Below, piece by piece: positions 46,443 to 54,121 of a stretch of DNA of 64,000 nt. The position numbers were made by a program, and so were the translations under genes. How positions within the stretch are numbered: the stretch's first letter is position 1; each line of letters opens with the position of its first letter. Below the pieces are notes generated by a model that searched no databases, was not told where the DNA came from, and worked only from the letters and a program-made list of their open reading frames with translations. This DNA is from Phycisphaerales bacterium (lineage in GTDB: Bacteria; Planctomycetota; Phycisphaerae; UBA1845): the NCBI GenBank assembly GCA_020639115.1, contig JACKHG010000016.1, positions 1-64,000 on the forward strand, written 5' to 3'.

Positions 46443-47420
46443 CTAGTCGCCCAGGGTCCGCGCGAGGGATGCGGCGTCGTGCAGATCCACGTCGCCGTCC
46501 GCGTCGGTGTCGAGGCGGGCGAACGCGCAGGGCGGACAGCCATCCGGCGGGGCGGTCGTACCGGGACCGGCGAGGCACTGCGTCAGCGCGACGTAATCCG
46601 TGAGGTCCACATCGCCATCCAGATCGGCATCACCGGTGGCGCCCGTGGAACAGCTCACGCTCAGCCGTGCCAGGTCCACGTTCCACACGCCGGCGAGGCC
46701 GTCCAGCGGACGGATCATCACGCCGATCGGTGCGCCCGCCCACGGATCGCCGGCGGTCACCGGCGCCCCCGTGGTGCCCACGTCGACCAGCAGCACGCCC
46801 TGATTTGGCGGCCCGGGCATCTCGTCCGCCGACACGATGCGCTCCGCCACGGTCACGGCTGCCCCGTTGGTACCCAGGTAGTAAAGGCTCACCGCGAGCA
46901 GCGCCGGATCCGGGTTCGCCGGCGGATTGGGATCGTTCGGGTTGTACGTGAGCGGCGGAAAGAAGAAGCTCTCGCCCACCAGCAGGTTCAGCGTGTAGGT
47001 CCCGCCCACCTCGTAGGCCACGTCCAGTTGTTGAAAAAAAGCAATCGTCGAGGCATCGTCGGCGCCGATGAATCCGATCTGGGCGCCGTCGCCGTTGGTG
47101 ATGTAGTAGGGCGAGGGCGCTCCGCCCTCCAGCACGGGACTGTTGAAGAAAACGCCCGTGTCCAGCGTGTCCACCACGCCCGGCAACTGGGGATCCTCGC
47201 CAACCGGTCCGGACTCGTCCCACGCGTCCGCTTCCGGATAGGCGAAGAAGGTCTGCGGGCCTTCGAACGATGCATTGGGAATGACAATATCCGCAGCCGG
47301 CGCGGGCGCGGCCAGGCCGCCCCAGGCCAGCACCGCCGCCAGCAGCGCGAGGCGACCCGCCGGCGCTGCACCCGACCGCAAGCGCGGCCGGCTGCGCGCA
47401 GAATCCATACACTCGGTCAT
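46443..47420 (-). CDS. Secreted protein with C-terminal dockerin-like Ca motifs
   Basis: 325 residues from ATG 47420, the one best placed behind GGAAGGAAG; ATG 47408 is an alternative. Signal peptide cleaved near APAPA/AD. The middle is a beta-sandwich-like domain that opens IPNASFEGPQ, as in many planctomycete secreted proteins. Two Ca loops close it: DADLDGDVDLTDYVAL and DTDADGDVDLHDAASL. The same arrangement ends the giant paralogs at 8.8-15.9 kb, so a common anchoring or export system is likely. It is coupled to the downstream pseudopilin gene. Confidence 0.87.
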   Translation of the reverse strand: MTECMDSARSRPRLRSGAAPAGRLALLAAVLAWGGLAAPAPAADIVIPNASFEGPQTFFAYPEADAWDESGPVGEDPQLPGVVDTLDTGVFFNSPVLEGGAPSPYYITNGDGAQIGFIGADDASTIAFFQQLDVAYEVGGTYTLNLLVGESFFFPPLTYNPNDPNPPANPDPALLAVSLYYLGTNGAAVTVAERIVSADEMPGPPNQGVLLVDVGTTGAPVTAGDPWAGAPIGVMIRPLDGLAGVWNVDLARLSVSCSTGATGDADLDGDVDLTDYVALTQCLAGPGTTAPPDGCPPCAFARLDTDADGDVDLHDAASLARTLGD

Positions 47421-47789
47421 TTCGTGGTCACTTCCTTCCGCCCGGAACCTGATTGCTCTGAAGTCCGCGACTCGCTGCGCGAGCGTAGCAAGGCGCGACC
47501 GGCCCGAATGCCGGCGTCCAGACCGTAGGATGGCGCATGGACTCCGCGGCGTAAAGACCCGGCGGCGATCCAGGTTGTATGAGTGTGTCAGGCCGGTCCA
47601 CACCGGGTGACTGTCGCTGGTTATTCGACCCGTCCGCCGCCGCGTACGCCCCGGGCAGGAACTATCGGACGTGCCCCAAGCGGCCTAACCCCCCGGGCGC
47701 AAGTCCCCGATGAATCGATGGGCGCCGGCGCGTCAGTTCTGCTCCGGCGTCTCGTGTTGCGCCACGCTGTCGTGGTGCCCGGAGTCGCC
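47421..47789. other. 369-bp divergent spacer
   Basis: Divergent promoter region between the dockerin-like gene and the minor pseudopilin operon. It carries a degenerate copy of the GCAA hairpin element at 47691-47708. No ORF with support; no clear -35/-10 pair found. Confidence 0.4.
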
Positions 47790-48317
47790 ATGCGCCGCGA
47801 TGCGTTCAGTCTGGTCGAGCTGGTTGCGGTGCTGGTGATCCTCGCGCTGGTCAGCGCCCTGGCTGCACCCCGCATCGCCGGCGCCCTTGCGCGGCAGCGT
47901 GCGGACTCAGCCGCCCGGCGCGTTGTGGCGGATATCTCGCTGGCGCAGCGCACGGCCCGGGCGACGAGTGCGGCGCGCAGCGTCGCGTTCGATCTCACCA
48001 ACGAGTGTTACACCCTCGCCGACATCGACGATCCTGACCGACCGGGCCAGACGTACACGGTCAAGATCATGGGGGAACCGTACCGGACGGAGCTGGTGAG
48101 CGCGCGGTTCGGCCTGGGTCTTACCCTCTCATTCGATGGTTTCGGCAGACCCGCCGACGGCGGCAAGCTCATCATCCGGACGGGCGACGCCTGTCGGCAG
48201 ATCACGGTGGACGGGACGACCGGGGCGACGGAGGTATCGACGGTGGCGTGCCCGGCGCGGGCGGCTTCGGGCGCCGGCAAGCTGGATGGAGCGACGGAGG
48301 TCATTCCCGCCCTCTAG
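47790..48317 (+). CDS. Minor pseudopilin (GspH-like)
   Basis: 175 residues from ATG 47790 (GGAG about 6 nt upstream); the longer open frame lacks support. Very short leader MRRDA then FSLVELVAVLVILALVSALA, cleavable by prepilin peptidase. The globular domain has the beta-rich look of GspH/FimT proteins with one pair of Cys (about residues 139 and 158). First gene of a four-gene run with short or overlapping junctions. Confidence 0.88.
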   Translation: MRRDAFSLVELVAVLVILALVSALAAPRIAGALARQRADSAARRVVADISLAQRTARATSAARSVAFDLTNECYTLADIDDPDRPGQTYTVKIMGEPYRTELVSARFGLGLTLSFDGFGRPADGGKLIIRTGDACRQITVDGTTGATEVSTVACPARAASGAGKLDGATEVIPAL

Positions 48318-48356
48318 AGCGCGGTTGCGGATGGACTCGGGGCGGTGGAGTGCGAA

Positions 48357-50021
48357 ATGCGCGGCGGCAGTCGGCCATTGGGATTTACGCTTGTGGAACT
48401 CATCGCGGCGATGGCGGTGATGAGCATCATCCTGCTCGCGCTCGCCTCGACCGTCGTGGTGGCTACGCGGTCATTGCCCAGTGAAACGCATCCCGTCACG
48501 CGGCTTACCCGCGGCAGCGCCGTTCTGCAGGGGATCGCCGACGAGCTGGCCGAGGCGATCACCATTTCGGAGCGCGACGCGCACGCGATCACCTTCACCG
48601 TGGCCGATCGCGACGGCGACGGCGTGCCCGAGACGATCCGCTACGCCTGGACGGGCAGCGCCGGCGACCCGGTGACGCGCAGCTACAACCAGGGGGCGCC
48701 GATCGATGTCGCGGACGATGTCGCCTCGTTCGAGATCGGCTACGTGATCCGCACGGACAAGGAGACGTACTCGGGCGCCATCCAGGAGAGTGCGGAGCAG
48801 ACCTGGTCCAGCTTTGCGGACTCGTCGGACTACCACAACTTCGCCATCAAGAAGAAGGAGTGGATCGCCCAGGTGATTGCACCCACGCTACCGGCGAACG
48901 CCGTGCTCTGGTGCGTGACGCGGGCCAAACTGGGCCTGCGCTACAAGGGGGCGACCGACGGACAGATTGACGTTCAGCTTCGCCCGCTCGATGACAGCGG
49001 GCTGCCGACCACGACCGTGCTGGACTACGCGACCGTGTTGGAGAGCGCGCTCGGCTCCAAGTACACCTGGTGGGACGTGACGTTCAGCGGAGACACGCCT
49101 CTTATTCCGGGAGCCAACATCGGCCTGACGGTGGTCGCCTCCAATAGCAAGGACGACAGTGCCGAGGTGCTGTACAACGACAAAACGGGTACCGGTTATC
49201 TCGAGACGAACGACGCGGAGAACAAGTGGACTGCCAAAAGCGACAAGGGGGTATTCCACTATCTTTACGGCTGCTACTACTACCCCGGGCCGGACCAGAC
49301 CGCGGAGCGGCGCTTCGTGACGGCTGTCGATCTGGATCTGCAGATCGGGTCGACGTCTACCGTTGCCGTGCACACCGCGGCCCGCACCGCCAACGAACCG
49401 GAACTGCTCAGTGCCTTCTGGTCGATTGACAGCGGTGATGATCCGACGGCGGACGCGAACGGCGACGGCACGGCTGACTTCGACACGACCACCGCGCTGG
49501 TCATGAACCCGGACCTGCTGCTCGATGCCAAGGCCGACACCTCCTGGACGATCGCGGTCAGCGGCACGGTGCTGACGACGGCGCCGTCGAACGATTTCAG
49601 CAACTTGACCACGCTGATCGTGCGTTTCCGCGACACGGATGCCAATGACAAGCAGGGCGCGATGGTCTGTCTCAACATGGACTGGTCCGGGACTTCGAAC
49701 ACGCAGATCCTCGGCAGGCTCACGCTCACGGCCAGCGGTTCGCAGACGCTCGTCGTATCGGGCACCAACGCGGCCAAGGAGATCGTGCAGTGGGTCGAGG
49801 TGACCGACTTGCCCAAGAACGACCTGGTGGAACTGCGGCTGCTGGCTGACCCGGCGCTCGACACGGTCAACGTGCGGGTCAACGGCGTCGATCGCGGCAC
49901 ATTCCCGTACGGCGTGACCAACCGCCTCACGGACACGAAATACCTGCAGGTCGCGCCCTGGGCGAGTGCCGGCGCGGAGTTCGCGCACGTTTGCCTGCGG
50001 GTGGGAGACCCGACGCCATGA
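48357..50021 (+). CDS. Large pseudopilin-like protein (minor pseudopilin with long beta-rich ectodomain)
   Basis: 554 residues from ATG 48357, 7 nt after GGAG; the GTG at 48345 is an alternative. The prepilin signal GFTLVELIAAMAVMSIILLA begins at about residue 9. The N-terminal third is GspJ-like. From about 100 on it is far longer than a normal GspJ (about 200) and contains extra beta-rich sequence with no motif I recognise. Stop overlaps the start of the next gene (ATGA), so translation is coupled. Possibly a pseudopilin fused to a ligand-binding or adhesive domain. Confidence 0.87.
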   Translation: MRGGSRPLGFTLVELIAAMAVMSIILLALASTVVVATRSLPSETHPVTRLTRGSAVLQGIADELAEAITISERDAHAITFTVADRDGDGVPETIRYAWTGSAGDPVTRSYNQGAPIDVADDVASFEIGYVIRTDKETYSGAIQESAEQTWSSFADSSDYHNFAIKKKEWIAQVIAPTLPANAVLWCVTRAKLGLRYKGATDGQIDVQLRPLDDSGLPTTTVLDYATVLESALGSKYTWWDVTFSGDTPLIPGANIGLTVVASNSKDDSAEVLYNDKTGTGYLETNDAENKWTAKSDKGVFHYLYGCYYYPGPDQTAERRFVTAVDLDLQIGSTSTVAVHTAARTANEPELLSAFWSIDSGDDPTADANGDGTADFDTTTALVMNPDLLLDAKADTSWTIAVSGTVLTTAPSNDFSNLTTLIVRFRDTDANDKQGAMVCLNMDWSGTSNTQILGRLTLTASGSQTLVVSGTNAAKEIVQWVEVTDLPKNDLVELRLLADPALDTVNVRVNGVDRGTFPYGVTNRLTDTKYLQVAPWASAGAEFAHVCLRVGDPTP

Positions 50022-50545
50022 TGTCGCCAGGGCAGAGTTGTCGTCGCCGGGCCTTCACCATGGCGGAGGCTGCGGTGTGCATCGTTATCGTGGGCGTCAT
50101 GCTGGTTGCGGTGCTCAATGCAGCCGCGTTCGCGCGGACGGTTGACTACCGCATGGCCATGCGGCAGCGCGGCATGCTGCTCGCCCGTGAACTGCTCGCG
50201 GAGGTGACGGCGCAGGCCTACGCCGACCCGGAGTCGGGAACGGCTGTCTTCGGTCTGGAGGCGGGAGAAACCGGTACAGGCAGCCGGGCGCTCTGGGACG
50301 ACGTCGACGACTACGACGGGCTGAACGAGTCACCGCCGCGCGACCGCGACGGTACGGACATGAGCGACCTGGCGGAGTGGAAGTGGCAGGTCCGGATCGA
50401 GCGCCTGAGCTCGTCCAACCCGACGCTCACGGTCGCCAGCGAGTCGGGTCTGAAGCTGTGCACCGTCATCGTGTCGCGCAACGGTCAGCCGGTCGCGCGG
50501 CTCGCGAGCGTGCGCTCGGCCGCCTGGATTGTGAATTCGCTATGA
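50018..50545 (+). CDS. Minor pseudopilin (GspI/PilV-like)
   Basis: 175 residues from ATG 50018, overlapping the previous stop by 4 nt. Leader SCRRRA then FTMAEAAVCIVIVGVMLVAV; the conserved Glu5 of mature pilins is present as MAE. The rest follows a GspI/PilV layout, with the IERLSSSNPTLTVASESG region in the C-terminal half. It overlaps the next gene by 4 nt. Confidence 0.87.
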   Translation: MMSPGQSCRRRAFTMAEAAVCIVIVGVMLVAVLNAAAFARTVDYRMAMRQRGMLLARELLAEVTAQAYADPESGTAVFGLEAGETGTGSRALWDDVDDYDGLNESPPRDRDGTDMSDLAEWKWQVRIERLSSSNPTLTVASESGLKLCTVIVSRNGQPVARLASVRSAAWIVNSL

Positions 50546-51504
50546 GGATGGTCAGCTCCAGCAGGTGTCGTGCGCAGCGCACCGGGCTTGGTCATCGTCG
50601 TCGGGCGATGGGCTATGCGGCGGTCTTGGCCATCGGCATGCTCGTTACCGTCATCGGACTCGCCACGCTCATGGCGGCGCGGCTGGGGCTGCACGCAACG
50701 GAGCTCGAGTCCGACGCAGCCCAGGCGGATGCGGCGGCCCGCGGCGGCCTCGAGCTTGCCGTGGAGTTGATCAACGCCAACGCGAGCTGGCGCAGCACCT
50801 ACACCAACGACACATGGACCCCAGACTACCGGTGCGGAGGCTATCCGCTGGCGACCAAGGTGGTTGATGAGGTCGACGGGAACCTCGCCGACGACGCCAC
50901 GGATCCGCTACGGGTTTATGCGCGTTCGACGGTAGGCTCGGCGACGCGGATCTACAGCGTGCTGCTCAGCGTGGATCCGGGCGAGGATCTCAACCTGCTC
51001 ACCAACAGCGACATGGAGGACGGCGCCACCGACTGGACTTCCCGGGGCAATGGAACGCTCTACGCGGAGTCGGCCAACCCGCACGGCGGCAAGTACAACC
51101 TGCGGTCCGCTGGCGGTCTGCTGACCGCGGTGGGGGTGTACCAGGACGTCACCAGCCAGTTGCAGAACAACACGACCTACTATGCGGAGGCGTGGGCCCG
51201 TGGACAGTTGCTCTCCGCGACCAAGAAGGTCGTGCTGTACGTGTTCACCTCGAGTGGCTCGTACACCTACTCGTTTTCGGCGACCTGGACCAATTCAAGC
51301 TGGAACCAGATGAAGGGCAATCTGACGACCGCGTGGTCGGGCGATCTGGTTTCCGCGTACTGGGGCGTGGAGAGCAGCCTGCTGTCGCTCCTGAGCGGCG
51401 ACATTCACGTGGATGATTGCCAGTTGATCCGCGGCTCGACCGTGGCTGGTGCGCCCACCATGTACGTGGAGCGCGGCACGTTGCGGCGCGAGGTCCTGCC
51501 GTAG
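50542..51504 (+). CDS. GspK/PilX-like protein with a carbohydrate-binding-like domain
   Basis: 320 residues from ATG 50542, overlapping the previous stop (ATGA). N-terminal basic leader and hydrophobic helix (YAAVLAIGMLVTVIGLATLM) as in PilX/GspK, but with no canonical F-T-x-x-E site. Residues about 150-300 resemble a CBM-type jelly roll (NLLTNSDMEDGATDWTSRG, then GLLTAVGVYQDVTSQLQ and TTYYAEAWARG). Last of the four coupled genes. Such a domain at a pilus or pseudopilus tip would bind polysaccharide; this is inference. Confidence 0.83.
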   Translation: MRMVSSSRCRAQRTGLGHRRRAMGYAAVLAIGMLVTVIGLATLMAARLGLHATELESDAAQADAAARGGLELAVELINANASWRSTYTNDTWTPDYRCGGYPLATKVVDEVDGNLADDATDPLRVYARSTVGSATRIYSVLLSVDPGEDLNLLTNSDMEDGATDWTSRGNGTLYAESANPHGGKYNLRSAGGLLTAVGVYQDVTSQLQNNTTYYAEAWARGQLLSATKKVVLYVFTSSGSYTYSFSATWTNSSWNQMKGNLTTAWSGDLVSAYWGVESSLLSLLSGDIHVDDCQLIRGSTVAGAPTMYVERGTLRREVLP

Positions 51505-51774
51505 GCAGCCGCCGGGACGGTTCGGCGTCGCCGCCGATCCAGCGCGCGGATACCGGGTCGGAACCGGGCAAAACGGGGTTGGCGCTGCTGTCAGACGGCT
51601 CATTCGGTTGACGCACTACAGGCCGGCGAGTAGCATCGACGATAACCGCATGGAGCGGAATGCGCCGTCCGGCGCGTGCGCCGAGCGATTCGCGGGACCT
51701 TTTTCCCGTGTCGGTCGGCGTTTCGAGTGCATCAGCCGAGCGGCGATTCGCTGCATCGGCGAAACGGAGGCCAG

Positions 51775-52002
51775 GTGTCCAGAACCGAAAGCATTCAGAT
51801 CGACGCCACCGTCATCAAGGCGCTGCCGAACGCGATGTTCCTGGTGGAAGCGGAACTCGATGACGGCAAGCACGAGGCGCTCTGCACGATCGCCGGCAAG
51901 ATGCGCAAGTACTACATCCGCATCCTTCCCGGTGACAAGGTCACCGTCGAACTCTCCCCCTACGACCTCACCCGCGGACGCATCACCTACCGCCATCGCT
52001 GA
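51775..52002 (+). CDS. infA: Translation initiation factor IF-1
   Basis: 75 residues from GTG 51775 behind GGAGG (4 nt spacing). The S1/OB fold is nearly complete: ATVIKALPNAMFLVEAELDD, LCTIAGKMRKYYIRILPGD and the C-terminal DLTRGRITYRHR, all conserved in IF-1. It binds the 30S A-site during initiation. Upstream in-frame codons to 51676 have no ribosome-binding site. A heptamer repeat follows 9 nt after the stop. Confidence 0.97.
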   Translation: MSRTESIQIDATVIKALPNAMFLVEAELDDGKHEALCTIAGKMRKYYIRILPGDKVTVELSPYDLTRGRITYRHR

Positions 52003-52011
52003 GTACAGTCT

Positions 52012-52032
52012 GGAGTCCGGAGTCCGGAGTCC
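52012..52032. repeat. Heptamer tandem repeat GGAGTCC
   Basis: Three perfect 7-bp units plus partial flanking ones, starting 9 nt after the infA stop codon. Confidence 0.9.
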
Positions 52033-52085
52033 GGAGGATTGAACGCACGGGTGGATCGGACCGTCGGCGCGCAGCCGGCTCCCTT

Positions 52086-52117
52086 GCTCACTTTCGCACC
52101 TTCTCACTTTCTCACTT
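52086..52117. repeat. Octamer tandem repeat
   Basis: Four 8-bp units (GCTCACTT, TCGCACCT, TCTCACTT, TCTCACTT) ending 4 nt from the stop of the convergent TPR lipoprotein gene. Two are identical and two degenerate. Confidence 0.75.
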
Positions 52118-52121
52118 GGGT

Positions 52122-53159
52122 CTATTCGCTGCGTCCGCCGTCGAGCAGCACGGTCTCGGGATCGAGACCGGGGGTGGCGTACTTGTCGATCAACTGCCGC
52201 AGCTTGGGCTGGTTGGCGTCGAGCTCGAGCGAGCGATGCCAGTATTCCAGGGCGAGGTCGGCGCGGGCGCCGTCTTCGCGGTGCAGGCTGCGGAGCATCT
52301 CGATGCTGCCGAGGTTGGCGTAGGCGCCGGGGAGCCGCGGGTCGAGGTCCAGCGCATCGAGGTAGGCCTGCCGGGCTGCGGTGTACTCTTTTTCCTGGAA
52401 GAGGCAGTAACCCAGCGCTTCGTGCGCGGCGGCGAGTGAATTGTCGAGGACCAGCGCCTGCTCGAGCGTCTTGTGGGCCATCTGCAGGCGGTCCTGGTTG
52501 AGGTAGGTATACGCGAGGTTCACGAGCACGAGTGGCTGATGACTGTCCCGCTCCAGTGCGCTCTTGTACGCGTTGATCGCCTCGTAGTATTTGCCCTGCC
52601 GGTCGAGCGCCACCGCGAGGTTCACGAACGCGTGCGGGCGGGTTGGATCGAGCGTCACGGCCTTCTGGAAGCGCTCCTCCGCCTGGGGGTAGTCGCCGAG
52701 CTGCTGGTAGCACACGCCGAGGTTCAGGTTGGCGTCGAAGTCCTCGGGCTTGAGGTCCGCGGCGTGCAGGTAGGCTTCGACCGCGTCCTGCAGGCGGTTG
52801 GTGAAGTGGTACAACTGGGCCAGATTGAACGCGTCGATGAACGACCGCGGCGCGAGTCGCACGGCCTCTGCGAAGCAATCGATCGCCCGATCGTAGTCGC
52901 CGAGCCGGCGGTAGATGATGCCCATGCGTGAATGGGCCACGGCGAGTTGGGGCGAGAGCTTTACCGCGGCCTCGAACTCGCGCAGGGCTGCGTCCAGGTC
53001 GCTCTGTTCGAGGATCTGATCGCCCGTCGCCACATGTGCCTGGGCTTCCTTGGTGCGGATTTCGGCGCAGCCAGTCAGCGCGCCTGCAAACGTTGCGATG
53101 CCGACGAGCAGTGCAAATCTGTGAAATTCGCGCTTTTCACAAATCACGTTGTGCCACAT
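52122..53159 (-). CDS. TPR lipoprotein
   Basis: 345 residues from ATG 53159; GGAGGG lies immediately before it, unusually close. Signal ending GALTGC, a perfect lipobox, so membrane-anchored. Residues about 45-320 are consecutive TPR units (for example AVAHSRMGIIYRRLGDYDRA, LNLGVCYQQLGDYPQAEERF). Such proteins act as assembly scaffolds, often for pilus or export machines (PilF/PilW-like). The pseudopilin operon is 0.6 kb away on the other strand. The exact partner is unknown. Confidence 0.88.
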   Translation of the reverse strand: MWHNVICEKREFHRFALLVGIATFAGALTGCAEIRTKEAQAHVATGDQILEQSDLDAALREFEAAVKLSPQLAVAHSRMGIIYRRLGDYDRAIDCFAEAVRLAPRSFIDAFNLAQLYHFTNRLQDAVEAYLHAADLKPEDFDANLNLGVCYQQLGDYPQAEERFQKAVTLDPTRPHAFVNLAVALDRQGKYYEAINAYKSALERDSHQPLVLVNLAYTYLNQDRLQMAHKTLEQALVLDNSLAAAHEALGYCLFQEKEYTAARQAYLDALDLDPRLPGAYANLGSIEMLRSLHREDGARADLALEYWHRSLELDANQPKLRQLIDKYATPGLDPETVLLDGGRSE

Positions 53160-53344
53160 CCCTCCGATAAGATCGGGCAAGCGGTCCGATATTGTTTGAC
53201 AATTCTCTGCTCGAGGGCGGAAGATAGCGATTCTGGGCCGTCTCGTCACGCCACCTGGCCACGCAGGTTGAATTCGGTAGGCCGAGCGCTACCATACCCG
53301 CGTGACGGTTCGGTTCGGGCGTGTGCAGCGGGAGGCCTAAGATC

Positions 53345-54115
53345 TTGTCTAACAAATACTTAGTCGCGATTCCGGTCTTCAATGAGGAGGGGTACGTCGC
53401 CGCCGTACTGGAGCGGACCCGCCGGTACGCGGACAACATTCTCGTCATAGATGACGGCTCCAGCGATTCAACGCCCGAGCAACTGTCACGGTTCAGCGGA
53501 ATTCACGTCATCCGGCACGAGCGGAACCAGGGGTACGGTCAGAGCCTGATCGACGCGTTCGGCTTTGCGGCGGAGCAGGGTTACGACTGGCTCATCACCA
53601 TGGATTGCGACGAGCAGCACGAGCCGGCGGCAATTCCGGCGTTCGTAGCAGCCATGGAGCGGGACGCGGCTGACGTGATCAGCGGTTCGCGTTACCTGCG
53701 CAGCCACCCGGGCGACGACCGTCCGCCGGCAGATCGGCGGTCGATCAACCTCAAAATCACGGCGTTGCTCAACGAGCGGCTCGGGCTGGCGCTGACCGAC
53801 GCGTTCTGCGGCTTCAAGGCCTATCGGGTGGATGCCCTGCGGAGGCTGACGCTGAGCGAGCGCGGGTACGCGTTTCCGATGGAGTTCTGGCCGCAGTCCG
53901 TGCGCCGCGGGCTGACCATCGAGGAGTTGCCGGTTCGCCTGGTCTACAAGGACACCGAGCGTTACTTCGGCGGCGCGCTGGACAACCCGACCGTGCGGTA
54001 TCGGCACTACGTTGAAGTTTTCGATGCGGCCATGCGTGCCCTGGACGCAGCCGGCGCGCCGCGGGTCGGCAGGGGTGTTCCCGCCTGTTCCTGGTCCAAC
54101 TGCTGCTGTCAGTGA
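53345..54115 (+). CDS. Family 2 glycosyltransferase (dolichol/polyprenyl-phosphate mannosyltransferase-like)
   Basis: 256 residues. The start is TTG 53345, because GGGAGG lies exactly 9 nt upstream; GTG 53321 is an in-frame alternative without a ribosome-binding site. GT-A fold: LVAIPVFNE, DDGSSDS at 36-42, and the metal motif D87-C-D89 (WLITMDCDEQHEP). Then SGSRYL and AFCGFKAYR, typical of polyprenyl-phosphate mannosyl/glucosyl transferases. No transmembrane C-terminus, unlike membrane-bound DPM types. The acceptor is unknown. Confidence 0.9.
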   Translation: MSNKYLVAIPVFNEEGYVAAVLERTRRYADNILVIDDGSSDSTPEQLSRFSGIHVIRHERNQGYGQSLIDAFGFAAEQGYDWLITMDCDEQHEPAAIPAFVAAMERDAADVISGSRYLRSHPGDDRPPADRRSINLKITALLNERLGLALTDAFCGFKAYRVDALRRLTLSERGYAFPMEFWPQSVRRGLTIEELPVRLVYKDTERYFGGALDNPTVRYRHYVEVFDAAMRALDAAGAPRVGRGVPACSWSNCCCQ

Positions 54116-54121
54116 TTTCCT

